From Pomacea canaliculata (taxonomy: Eukaryota > Mollusca > Gastropoda > Architaenioglossa > Ampullariidae): a DNA stretch of 64,000 nucleotides. The translations under genes were made by a program, and so were the position numbers. This document shows positions 13,065-23,798 of the stretch, piece after piece; within the stretch, counting starts at the first letter, position 1; every line of letters starts with the position of its first letter. The notes under the pieces were generated by a model. The model was not told where the DNA came from, did not search any database, and saw nothing but the letters and a program-made list of their open reading frames with translations. The stretch covers positions 12,840,192-12,904,191 of the forward strand of contig NC_037603.1 of NCBI RefSeq assembly GCF_003073045.1. Reading direction: 5' to 3'.

Positions 13065-16000
13065 ATGAACAAAGGGAGAGAATCACCAATGTCTACCAGT
13101 GACACCATCGCGTCACGACTGCGGTACTGGAGTGTGACGTCACCAGAGACAATGGCTTTTATCTACGTCACCCCTGAAGGAGAGCGATATGCGTACAGCA
13201 GACGAGAGTTTTTCTCTTGGTCACGCAGGTGCGTGTAGGTATAACAAGGGAGGATCAGGACATTTCAAATGAGTTTGAATATTATACCCTTAAATCAGAA
13301 ATGTTTGAGGTTGATTGTGTTACATTTCGTTTTCCATATTTTTTCCTAGTCATAATATTCGCTGTCCTTGTCTCAGGCAGTGTGTGTGTGTGTGACGGAG
13401 ACATACAGAGATATAGAACGAGATATGCAAACAACTTAGAGGCTTAAAATAATCTCCGGTCTGACAGATTTCTACTTACTTTACAGGGCGGCCAGTTGGC
13501 TTCGATCCCGGGGCATGCGCAAACGTGACGTCATTCTGTGCCTGCTAAGCAACTCCCCCGAGGAAACATTTATCACCATGGGGGCCACGTTGCTAGGGGC
13601 AACAGTTATAGTCGCCAGAATGCAGTTTCAAGACGGATCGGATCTGGTGCCAGTCTTGACCCTGGGTGACGTCACGACCATAGTCCTTGACCCGAGAGAC
13701 ACTGACATCATTTCCGGTCTCAAGAATCACATCCCCAACTTGTCTGGTGGAGAGGTCACTGCTGACGCTTTTCCAGCCTTGAGGACCGTTATCTGTTGCA
13801 ATCGAAACCCCGAGGGTTCAGGAGAGCTGTTTCTGGAATCCATTTGCAGGGAGCAAGAGGCAGAACCTGAGGACATCAGCCCCGATGACCCCGCCCACAT
13901 TTTCCTTACTTCCGGTAGTACAGGACAGTCTAAGCTCGTGCTACGTACTCACAAGTGAGAAGCTCTGTGCTTTTAAAAAATTTATTGAAAGTCGATAGTT
14001 TATTTAAAACTAGAAACTGGGAGCTGCATTCATTCTAAATAATTAGTATCAATCATTTAAGTACAACATTACACGTCTTTAGTCGTTACTTAGATACAAA
14101 GACATTAATAATGTCATCCCAATCCCGTATACTGAATAAAAACGGAGAAAGTACAAAATAAATCTTTAGTCTTCAATAAATCTGCCCTTTCACTTGACAT
14201 GAAACACATTTTATATCTACAGTAAATATATGCTTATACAAACAAAAACAAAACAAAAAAAACATTTTTTATTAAGGGGGATTCATTTTAGCCCAAAGAA
14301 AGATGGAAAATTTTAAAAAGGTTCTTTAGTTGAAGTGATACAAAACCAATGTTGGACATGTTCACAGGCAGGTCCTGGCCCTTGGGCCCCCGATGTGCGA
14401 GTCCTACGGGTGTAAGCCGGGTGACGTGCTATTCAGCAGCAACTTTTTTGGGTGGGTTACTGGATATCCCTCCAGTTACTTCTTTTGTGGAATTACAAGA
14501 GTGACACCTTATATCAAAGGTGAGATGATTTTTAGTTTGCATTTATCCTCCTTTTATCTGGCCACAGTTGAACTGTTGACTATTATATAAACATTGTATA
14601 AATATAATATTTCGATATGTTAATAAAATTAAAGGATAAATTAAAAAATTCTTATGACTTATACATCATATTATTTGTTGTTTGTTATTGTTTGTATCGG
14701 TAGATTATATAATTACACGGTATTTAATCCTGAAAAGGTTCCCAACCAAAAGACGAGTTGAAGTTCCTGCTAGATGTGATGAGTAAAGAGAAGGCCACTC
14801 ATGTCCTGACTTTGCCCCAAGTGGCCAAGAAATTTCTCACACGCACTGACCTCCTGACCTCTCATCTCACTTGGCGAGCGCGAGCGTTCATTTTTGGCGG
14901 CTCCCCAGTCAGGAAAGATGTCGCCGGGATCCTGGGAACTCTGACGTCAGAGCTTCGGGTGTCCTGTGGAACCACAGAGACAGGCTTCAACTTGTACAAA
15001 TCCTACACAGACCCTGAGAAGGTATTTTTGTTGTTGTTTTTGTTGTTGCAAACATTGTTTAGGTGCTCATATGAAGGAAAAGCCCAGGGACTCAGTTTCT
15101 ACATCTTCCTCTTTATATTAAAAGATTTCGCGTACATATGTTTATGTAAGTATGCTGTGTTGGTTATCATAGCCCAAGTGTCATAGCGAACAGAACTGCG
15201 TCTAACAAACTTTTTCTACCTTATTCTTGTGTCAAAGGTCGAAAGCTTCAACTGCGGAAAACCTGTTCAAGGTGTACAGGTCAAGGTGGTGGACCAAAAT
15301 CTTCAGGAAGTTCCTCCCGACACCAAAGGTGAACTGATGATTATGCACAACAACGTTTTCCCCGGTTATCTCAAGCAGCAGTCAGCTGCAGCCACACCTG
15401 AGCCTGGCTGGTTCAAATCTGGTGACCTCGCTTACGTCACTGATGAGGGCGACGTTTGTGTTGAGGGGAGACAAACCGAGGCTATAACTGTGGGGACGTG
15501 GACGCTGTATCCACAGGTAAGACAATTCCTTCAAAGTCCTCTTTCCATACAAAAAAGAAAAGAAAAGAAAAAGCGCAACAAATTTGTATCTGTTTAACTA
15601 AGATTAAGTAAATAAAAATAATAAAGCACAGCATATTAAGGCGAAAAAGAAACCAAACAAACAAACAAACAAAGCCAGCTACAGCACTAGTTTATTTACC
15701 CACCTATGTGTTAAAAAAAGAGCATTTTCGCAAAACATCCTGTAAGTTACAAAACTTTTCCTAACAACATCACATTTTGTCAGCTTTCGACTTTCATCGT
15801 TTCACCCAGTTAAACAAATACAAACACTATCTAAACATCGATGCTAACCGATGAGGATAATTTTAAAAAGAAAAGAGACATCACAAAATTAAACTCAAAT
15901 AAAAATGTAAGAGAACGGAAACAAAACTGAAATCGAAAAATCACCTTCTCAACATTTATCTTATGTTGACTATATTTCATATATCTCTTTGTACTAACTA

Positions 16001-16326
16001 CCAATTTCCAGCCCTTGGAGACAAGTCTCCTGACTTGTCCAGGAGTACACGAGGTGGCAGTGGTGGCGATTCCTGACAAGGACTTTGGTAGCCGTCCTTG
16101 CGCATGCGTCGTGCCAGATCCCAGACCGGAAGTTAAGAACGTTGTGCCTGAAGCTGTTCTTCGCCTGTGCTCGGAATTTTTTCGAGAAAGTTTTCTCCAG
16201 GAGTACAAGCAGGAATCCTCTCCTATCAAGAACTGTTTGCTCTTTGATCAGTTTCCTGTCAACTCCAGCGGTAAGGTACAACGGAGTCTGCTTCGAACCT
16301 TAGCGAGAGAGAGGCTTGGCTTGTAA
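13065..16326 (+). CDS. Acyl-CoA synthetase-like adenylate-forming enzyme, copy A
   Basis: Coding exons are 13065-13228, 13487-13954, 14368-14519, 14738-15021, 15238-15516 and 16012-16326, giving 553 residues, normal for the ANL superfamily (AMP-binding domain plus C-terminal lid). Such enzymes activate a carboxylate with ATP and usually pass it to CoA; the substrate here is unknown. Visible motifs are the P-loop TSGSTGQSK (196-204), CGTTETG (338-344), SGD (417-419), GRQTEAI (433-439) and the C-terminal PVNSSGKVQR with the catalytic lysine at 537. ATG 13065 is chosen because it is the first in the exon and has A at -3; ATG 13089 is in frame and nearer the start used by B. There is no signal peptide, membrane helix or SKL-type peroxisomal tail, so it is probably cytosolic. 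It is the closest relative of copy B. Confidence 0.9.
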
Positions 16327-16346
16327 ACTCATCTTACTAACTTCAC

Positions 16347-16352
16347 AATAAA
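16347..16352 (+). terminator. Poly(A) signal of gene A
   Basis: AATAAA lies 20 bases after the stop codon of gene A. At the equivalent place gene B has AGTAAA, a weaker variant. Confidence 0.6.
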
Positions 16353-16760
16353 ATCATGGCAACTTCTATTTGCATCAAACCATAATTATTCAAATTCTTA
16401 TTATTCCTTTGGTATGCTTTTAACTAAAGCCTACTCAGTGCATATGCGAACTGTGGCAGCTGATTATTGTGAAACAGTCGACATTAATGGCCAGAGGTAT
16501 GACTGCAACCCTGTATGCAACGGAGTTTCTTTCTGATAAAAGCCAAGATTGAAAAAAAAAAACTCCCAAAGATTTGTGAAAGATTATTTAATCTATTCGA
16601 ATATTTATTGTCTGCCATTCTCTTTGTCGGCTACGGTTATTTTTAATTTTTTTTTCTTCTGTTCAAAATTTTATTAGGATTATAACAGTTATTACATTTT
16701 TTGATTGTAAGATTATAGAATATTTTTGACGCTGTACTTGCATTTCCAACAAGAAATAAA
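16353..16760 (+). repeat. 3' flank of gene A, duplicated after gene B
   Basis: This stretch aligns with 27755-28440 downstream of gene B. Shared strings include CCTACTCAGTGCATATG, GATTATTGTGAAACAGTC and CCCAAAGATTTGTGAA. The B copy carries extra bases. The duplication that made A and B therefore included at least 400 bases of 3' flank. Confidence 0.7.
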
Positions 16761-19049
16761 TGATGCTATATTATGAGAATTGTAACTTTTAAACTGCTTC
16801 ACACAGTGGTTTTGTAATCATGACTAATTTTTTTTTTTTTTTAAAAATTATTTTTTTGCATTTTTGCTCACTTTGTTGATTTGTATGTCAATATTTACTC
16901 AAAAACTAGTCTGGCGAAGGAGACAGAGTCATTCGACATGACATTGATATACCCATCGATCTATTGTTTCAATAGATTGTTTCGTACCTTAATGTAACAG
17001 AGTGATTCAACATCAAATCCTCTCACCCTGTAAGATATCAACAACCAACAACCCTAACTGATACTCTAGAATCATTCTTGAACACTTGAGAGTTAACAAG
17101 TTAAAGCATCCACTCACGCAAGCTCTCTATTAGTAAAAAAAAAAAAAAAATACAAAATGCCAAAAAGTCTTCATTAAAGAAAATCTTTGCATACCCACAC
17201 AATTATAAGAGAAAGGCTTAGCCCAATCAGTCACCACTTAATCTGATTGAAATTTGAAGTGATCTTTGATAAAAGGACAAACTAAAAGACGATGTGTTCA
17301 TTTTACTGTCTGAACTTCGTGAGGTAGCAAATACTCAAGTCTTATACGGTAAAAAAACAAGTTGAGTTACAGGCAAACCTCGGGATGTTGGATTCACCTG
17401 GTTATCGCATCTACTCACGTGGCGAGCGCTTTTCTCTGATTTCTCAGGTAGACTGCTGATAATTGAAATTAGTGGCTACGGAGGCACGAATACTGAGGTA
17501 CTGATGTCAGGGTATGTTTGCGAGAAAAACAAATAAACAAAGAAACAAACAAATAAAAAAAAAACGGCAGAAGTGAGAACTCATTCTCCAACACATGACA
17601 ACACAACAGAAGCTACGTGATCTTTGTTAGTAATTGAATAAAGTGGTTACTTCCCTTTTCTTTTTGAGACTGATTATGTTTCTGTGTACATGTTTTTATT
17701 TCCTATTTTTTATGTATTGTCAATTAACGTGTTGTTTTTAAGCAGAAAAGCTATTGCCACAGATACTGTCAGCACTTGTAGTGCAGAAGTAACAAGCAGA
17801 ACACAATACTGCGTGACATGCTGCAGGTATGTGCTTACTTTCTGAATTTTGTTTTTTAGGTAGGTTTATGTGTGTGTGTTGCTTGTTGTTTAAAAAGACT
17901 GAGTGATGCCAGATAGAAATGAATTGAGCAGCTTGTCTATAAAACATCTTTCGATTCCCGCAGGTAGCCCTCCAAACACATTTTAATGCCCCACAGTTTT
18001 AACCTTTTGACCTCCCAGTTGGTGATACCTATTATCCCAGGTGAGCCACGCTAGCTTACGTAACATCCCGACTGTCAAGCTCCGCCCGAAGCTTTCTCCT
18101 GATGTAACAGCAGTTTCTTAAGTTTACCCGGCGTGCATTGCGAGGTTATTCAGTCAAGTAACTACCTGCCAGGTGAGGCTACCTTTGAATTCTTGCCAAA
18201 CCACCACTGCAGCTACTCGCTGGTAAGATTCCATTTATTTAATTACAAAGTCAGATGCTTTCTTCTGAAAATAACAAGAACTGATGATTTCTTTTTTGGC
18301 TGTGATTTGTTTGTTCTCGTTTCGATTATGTGGATGTTAGAGTCCGCCTGTCGTGTCTACAGCGTAGCCACGTGTGAAAGTGTGGAGGTCGCCATCTTAC
18401 ATGTTCTTAGGCGAACGAAAACAAATTGATAGGAAGTAGCGAGGAATCGTTTGACAAGAAAGAAAACTGTCACTCCAGTCTTTTCCATCTGAACACTCTC
18501 TGTACCTGGGTACAAAATCGAATGGCGCGTTTTCACACATCTATGATGCTCGTGCTTTCATGACCGCAATCATGAGACTAAAAGTGATCCCCCAAACCCT
18601 TGAGTCTCGCTAAGGTTACTAGATAACAATGTGAACCGCAAAAAAAAAATAATAATGAAAATAAAATAAATAATAAAATGAGATCCTTTCTGACTATGAA
18701 CTACCCAGGAGATGTACATTTAGACATACCTGTAAACCAACGATTGTTGCTACACCCGTCACGAAACCATTTACAGCGTGACGATCTGTAATAATTACAC
18801 ATGTTATCATTTCTCTTCATGAGTTGTGTTTTTATTTCCCTTTTCACAATATAAACAGACCACGAGCTATCTACCAGGCGTCCTATTTTTCGTCTTCTTG
18901 TCATTTTACTCTTGCCTTACCAAATGTCACGAAGGGCAGTAATAGGGCTACACCGACAGGTGGCCCATAATTGACAGATAAAATGAGTGTCATGTATTTA
19001 TTTGTTACTGATTTTTTAATCATTTTGTGTGATTTATTTGTTTTGACAG
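16761..19049. other. Spacer between gene A and the RING gene
   Basis: No coding exon is supported. A donor-like CTGCCAG|GTGAGG near 18171 could end a non-coding first exon of the RING gene, whose coding exon begins just after an acceptor at 19048-19049, but this is only a suggestion. The rest is AT-rich with short homopolymers. Confidence 0.4.
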
Positions 19050-19051
19050 GA

Positions 19052-19846
19052 ATGGATGCGACGCAAGAACCGCTTTTAACCAACTGTGATAAGCCGGAGT
19101 GTCCTGTATGTCTAAGCCCCTTCACAGAACCCAAGATCATGTTTTGCGGTCACGTGATCTGCCGGGTGTGCCTGATCACGTGGGTAGAGGCGAGGGGAGT
19201 GTCGGCAGGCTGTCCACTGTGTCGTCATCGTATTTTGGTAATGCAGCCTCCAGACTTGCAGCGAATGGAGCATCTGGCGGAGTATGTGGCCGACTCTCTG
19301 CCAACACATCACATAATAAAGGCGACTGCGCGCGGCACAGTGGACATCACCCCTGACACTTGTCTGAGATGCGAAAATCTCATTTGTTCCTCCAGCAGCT
19401 CCCCCCATCCTAACTGCACGGGACCGCGAGATGCACAGAACGCTGACCAGCGCGAGGCGGAGGCTCTCGACATAGTGAATGATCTGTCCCATAAGCTGCA
19501 GATGATGGTCGAGTGGACGGACTACTTTCAAGACTTCCTCCTGGACATAGTGACAGCTCTCCGTGGTCTGGTGGTCGTCAACGACAGGGTGTCTCAGCTA
19601 AAAGACCAGTCCCTGCAGTTTCTCACCTTTTTCCAGGGTAAGATAACAGAGTGTCGAACTGTTCTTCTGACCCACCAGCACCTCTTGGAGATCATGCGAG
19701 ACAGTCGTCAGGTGGTGGCCACCATCCTGATGAGAAAGCCCATGCAAGAAAGAATAAAAACTATTCTGACACAGTGTGAACGCTTGCACCTCTCTTTTTC
19801 ACGAGGCTGTCGAGATCTGCGCTCACCTTGGATAACAGAAACTTAA
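19052..19846 (+). CDS. RING-finger (C3HC4) protein, probable E3 ubiquitin ligase
   Basis: A single coding exon encodes 264 residues. The N-terminal RING has C17-x2-C20, C32-G-H34, C37-x2-C40 and C54-x2-C57, the full C3HC4 set of zinc ligands. RING domains of this kind recruit E2 enzymes for ubiquitin transfer; the target is unknown. Residues about 140-264 are leucine-rich and predicted helical, possibly a coiled coil for dimerisation or substrate binding. No B-box, SPRY or membrane segment is visible. ATG 19052 is chosen because it lies two bases inside the exon that follows the acceptor TTTTGACAG, which implies at least one upstream non-coding exon. It lies between copies A and B and is not part of their duplication. 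Confidence 0.8.
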   Translation: MDATQEPLLTNCDKPECPVCLSPFTEPKIMFCGHVICRVCLITWVEARGVSAGCPLCRHRILVMQPPDLQRMEHLAEYVADSLPTHHIIKATARGTVDITPDTCLRCENLICSSSSSPHPNCTGPRDAQNADQREAEALDIVNDLSHKLQMMVEWTDYFQDFLLDIVTALRGLVVVNDRVSQLKDQSLQFLTFFQGKITECRTVLLTHQHLLEIMRDSRQVVATILMRKPMQERIKTILTQCERLHLSFSRGCRDLRSPWITET

Positions 19847-19863
19847 CTAACATGATATAGATA

Positions 19864-19869
19864 AATAAA
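19864..19869 (+). terminator. Candidate poly(A) signal of the RING gene
   Basis: AATAAA is 18 bases beyond the RING stop codon. It is close for a 3' UTR but plausible. Confidence 0.45.
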
Positions 19870-20310
19870 CTGATATAGGTAAAATTCTCATCTGTGTCTT
19901 TGTCAGACTGTTTTAGATCACACTTTCACTCACTACATGCATGTCCCCTTTCGTGTTCTTTCAATCACAAATCACATAGATTTGTCCTGGGCAACAAAAC
20001 TTTATATCAATCAACATTAACTAAATATATACAAAGTCCGTAGGTCTTCCTCACAGCGACCTATAACTCCAAACTGTCGTATGTTTTTGAATAATTCGTT
20101 AGTCTTAGTTACTCACACCCAAAAATGAAACTTCCTGGTAAAATCCTCTCTTCCCCTTGTCCAACAGTCGTGCAGTCTTGCCCACACTTGATTGATATCC
20201 ACACACACACACAAACGTTTAGAGGAAACCACATACAGGTTCCGATGCTTAATGATAATAAGTGCTGACTTGGCAGACACCTAATCGACGACTCAGGTTA
20301 TAGTTTCTAG

Positions 20311-20480
20311 GATCAACACACCAGATCCAAAACGAATACCACGAATATATTTCCTGGGATCAACACACCAGATCCAAAGCGAACACCACGCATAAATCCT
20401 CTGGGATCGACACATAAGATCCAAAGCGAACACTATAACTAATTTCTCTGGGATCGACACACAAGATCCAAAGCGGACAC
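20311..20480 (+). repeat. Tandem repeat, 47-bp unit, about 3.6 copies
   Basis: Units begin with GATCAACACA or GATCGACACA at 20311, 20358, 20405 and 20452, a constant 47-base spacing. Each contains the core AGATCCAAA. Units differ at several positions, so the array is not very young. No function is evident. Confidence 0.9.
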
Positions 20481-21837
20481 CACACACTCAGTCCGCCTCT
20501 CTTCACTTCTCTCAGCCGTCTCTGTATCCACACGTACAGTAAGACCACTTCTCAGTTTTCCGCCCGTCCTTTCTCCCCCAACAAAATCTTCTCCGTCGTC
20601 TCGGCGGTTTCGCTGGGGATTCCACACCCCCAGTTAGTCCCTCTGTAGTTCCTTGACTGGGCAAGCAACTAGTTTACTTATTACCGGTCCCTGTATCCAC
20701 ACGTACAGCAAGACCTCTTTCCCTCTCGTCTGCCCGTCGTCTGCCGTCTTCCAAATAATTTTCACTCTCACCACACTCTAAAATTGCGTCATAAAATGAC
20801 GTCGTGTTCTGACGCTAAACACGACGCAAAAACACTCTCCGATACTGGTAAGGGCAATAATCCCTGACTAACACTAACAGGGGCAACAACCCCCTGTGCC
20901 TAACACAGACCCTAAAAACGTTTGGCAAAAGGGTTGCTCTTCACTGCTGGCACATCGTGATTATTCTGAAATCACTTGTTATGATAATAAAATTTACATG
21001 ACAGTGGAGTAAACTTTGATTACACAAAAATGATAAACCAGTTGATTGAAATTTAGGAAACGGTTAATTTTTGTTTTCCTTAAAAGAGGATAAATTCAGC
21101 TGCTATCTAAGGCAGAATACCTTATACTCAAAATCCAGCGAGTTTAAAAAAGTAACTTCATTAGAGTCTACTTTACAATTCTACAAAGTTCCAGGTATTC
21201 AAACTTTTAATAACACGTTCATATTTCTAAATCAAAAAAATCTGAAATCCTGAAGATAATAAAGGAATATGGAAGAGAAAAGATAGTGTGATAAGAAATA
21301 AACTGATTTTTAATCGCCTAACCTAATCCTACCGACCACCAGGTGTTCCAGAGGTGACTAAGAGCCTTCTGTTGATCCCAGCCTGACTGACGCCCCATCT
21401 CGTGCTGGCCTGTCGACGTAACCGTGTCACGTGACATCATGATAGACTGACAGACAGGTGACTAGTTTACAAGTGTCATGTCTGCAGTGACAATGAGATA
21501 TGACTTGATCTAAGAAGAGAAAGAATTGACACTGCATGGGGAACATCTTAATGATGGCGACTACTTACTTGACCAATGACAATTACACACTTGATCACGT
21601 GTCAGCCATGCGCCTGTGCCGGCCTCTCTCTCTCAGTAACGACTTCTCTTTTATCTACCCCTTCCTTTCTTCCTTCTGTCGCCTTCATTGTCCGGCGTGC
21701 AAGGCCACAGTGTCAACAGATTACACGGTGTCGACATCTAACGTCAGGCCTGAAGGACTCAGGGGCAAGAACTCTGACAGCACTGTGCCTCAGTGTGTGG
21801 ATTTTTCTATTATCTCCCTTACTGACGTTTATTTTGC

Positions 21838-21934
21838 TTGGGCGTGGAGTATCTCTGTTTTCTTTGTGTGTGTGTGTTCCCATCTTTTTATATTTTCATC
21901 TAAATGTAATTAAAGTTATTTGTACCGTTCATAC
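21838..21934 (+). repeat. Segment found inverted upstream of gene A
   Basis: This is the partner of 12459-12600, in opposite orientation. Key shared strings are GGCGTGGAGTATCTCTG and CATCTTTTTATATTTTCATC. It lies about 1 kb upstream of the gene B TATA box, comparable to the A copy, which lies 0.13-0.27 kb from its own. Confidence 0.7.
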
Positions 21935-22862
21935 CCAAACATTGTAAATTCGACACTTACCATGTGTAGAGACACTCAAACACACATGTGAACACACACA
22001 CACTTTTCATTACTGTGTGACACATGGACCAGAGGTTAAATCACAATCATGATCCTTCATTATGAAAAGTATTTTTTGAAATAGTATTATCATCTACACA
22101 TACAATTATTTGCATTAAATATTTTAAATAAAAGATGTACTTCAAACTTTATAAAACAAAACCAAGCTTTATCAACCAAGTATTACATGTCAGCTTGTAT
22201 TTTCTTCATGGCTTACTTGCAGTGTCACTACCACACTACGATGTCAAAGTTCACCGCCTGCCCCCAATTAACCTCTTTCTCTCCTCCTTTCTTCTCGTGT
22301 GTCGCTCCACACGGTTTGTGTTACTTACTGCACGTGGCTGTTTGTTTGTCTCTTTTATGGTTTGTTGTTGTTGCTTTTTCTGTTTAACGACTATCATGCA
22401 CGTAAAAGGAACTTATCTTAGAACGTTTACCATTTCATCGTAATACAGAACCTTTGATAACAACGAGATGCAGCTATTTCAGGGCAGGAGATGATAACCT
22501 ACTAAACTTTTGCCACCACAAAGTACTTTAAAACAATCATTAACCTTACATTATTCCCTTTCATGACTGGAACACTAGTCTAATATCCCGTCCAGATTGT
22601 TTTTCTGGTAAAGTGAGTTAAATTCGGTGACAACAAAGGTTATACCAGGTCATCACTCTTGTAACCCTATGCTCGCATTTGTTAGAGGAACATTCGAGTT
22701 GACTGGACTGTTTGTTAGAAGGAAGTAGATGTAATGTATGGAATAAATACAGGCAAACAACACGTGACAAAATGTCAGTTGGTGACGTAAATTCAAATTA
22801 AAGACGTTAGTAGGGTCACATGCCCAGAGTAGTGGATGGAGGTATCAAGGAGGGTTTAGCCT

Positions 22863-22869
22863 TATAAAA
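22863..22869 (+). promoter_or_regulatory. TATA box of gene B
   Basis: TATAAAA is followed by CTTGCGATGTTGCTGGGA and, 34 bases on, by a TCAGTC initiator-like site. The arrangement is the same as upstream of gene A. Confidence 0.7.
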
Positions 22870-22896
22870 GCTTGCGATGTTGCTGGGATAAAGGTC

Positions 22897-22931
22897 AGTC
22901 TGCTATCTACATTCCTGCGATTTTCACCTCG
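22897..22931 (+). other. Non-coding first exon of gene B (5' UTR)
   Basis: Predicted from the initiator-like site to the donor CTCG|GTAAGT, identical to that of gene A. It would splice to the acceptor at 23750-23751 before the coding start. The 5' end is inferred. Confidence 0.6.
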
Positions 22932-23798
22932 GTAAGTATTTTTTGTCTTTTAAGAAAACTAAAGATTAACAGAAAATTGGCAATTTTATTTATCAACTAG
23001 TGCCCTTGTTGTATTTGCCAGTGAAGTAGGATCTGTAGGGATCTGGCATCGCGTCTCAAACGAACAAGAAGTTTTGTTTGAGTTCTAGAGTTTTTACCTG
23101 GGTAAACGACTTACCCTCGCCTGAAAATTACTGCTTCAGAGGTAGTCTACCTATAGGGGTAAAATCAGCGAACCGAAGGTAGTCATAAATATTCTCTTAA
23201 TCATAACCTCCACGCAGGTCTGTCAAAAAAAAAATGTTTTTTCAGAAAATAGTTTATCCGAAGAACTTGCAGTTTGGTTCCATACCTAAATACGATTTTT
23301 TTTCAAAAAAAAAAAACAAACAAAAAAACCCAGTCTTCTCCCTCTCTCCCCTGTTCCACACAAAAAAGCTGAAATTTATTTGCTGTAATATAGTGTATAC
23401 AGGTGGAAGTCACTATGTGTGACACTCATTTAAGAGACATAAGTTTTTTTTAAGCATTAGGTTAAGTGTGAAAAAGGAGACACAAGTGGTCACATTCATC
23501 CGTGGCATTAATCTACAATAGTTCAAAACATTTTAGTTAAAAGCTCTTACAAGTTAACTGAATTGTTTTATAAATGTGCTCCGAAAAATATTTACTCATA
23601 TTCCCTTCCTGATTTGTTCACAAATGTTTTGATAAAATAAAATGTTATTATCAGTAAAAGAAACGTTACCGACGACTCTCGTCGTATGAAATGACCTTTT
23701 CACACCTGTCAACTCGCAAGGGACGAGTTAATTGTTCAGTTAATGTTTCAGAGAAGTGCGGTGGATAGAACAGACTGAACAAAGGGAGAGAATCCCCA

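Larger units (their letters stand above)
19870..22862. other. Repeat-rich spacer between the RING gene and gene B
   Basis: No gene was recognised. The stretch holds the 47-bp tandem repeat (20311-20480), a separate pair of related blocks each starting TGTATCCACACGTACAG (near 20523 and 20692, about 170 apart), and a segment (21838-21934) found inverted upstream of gene A. ORFs near 21536-21947 have no domain or splice support. Confidence 0.5.

Noticed and set aside
16015-16281. Minus-strand ORFs opposite exon 6 of gene A (and similar ones opposite other exons)
   Set aside because: Shadows of the conserved C-terminal domain, repeated in each copy because the genes are duplicated.
20293-20627. 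Minus-strand ORFs with a repeating VFALDL/VRFGS pattern
   Set aside because: The repeat comes from the 47-bp tandem array, which cycles through frames because 47 is not a multiple of three; no start context or domain.
21536-21947. Two overlapping plus-strand ORFs of about 124 residues
   Set aside because: No domain, no splice structure, and part lies in the segment shared with the A flank, where the frame is not kept.
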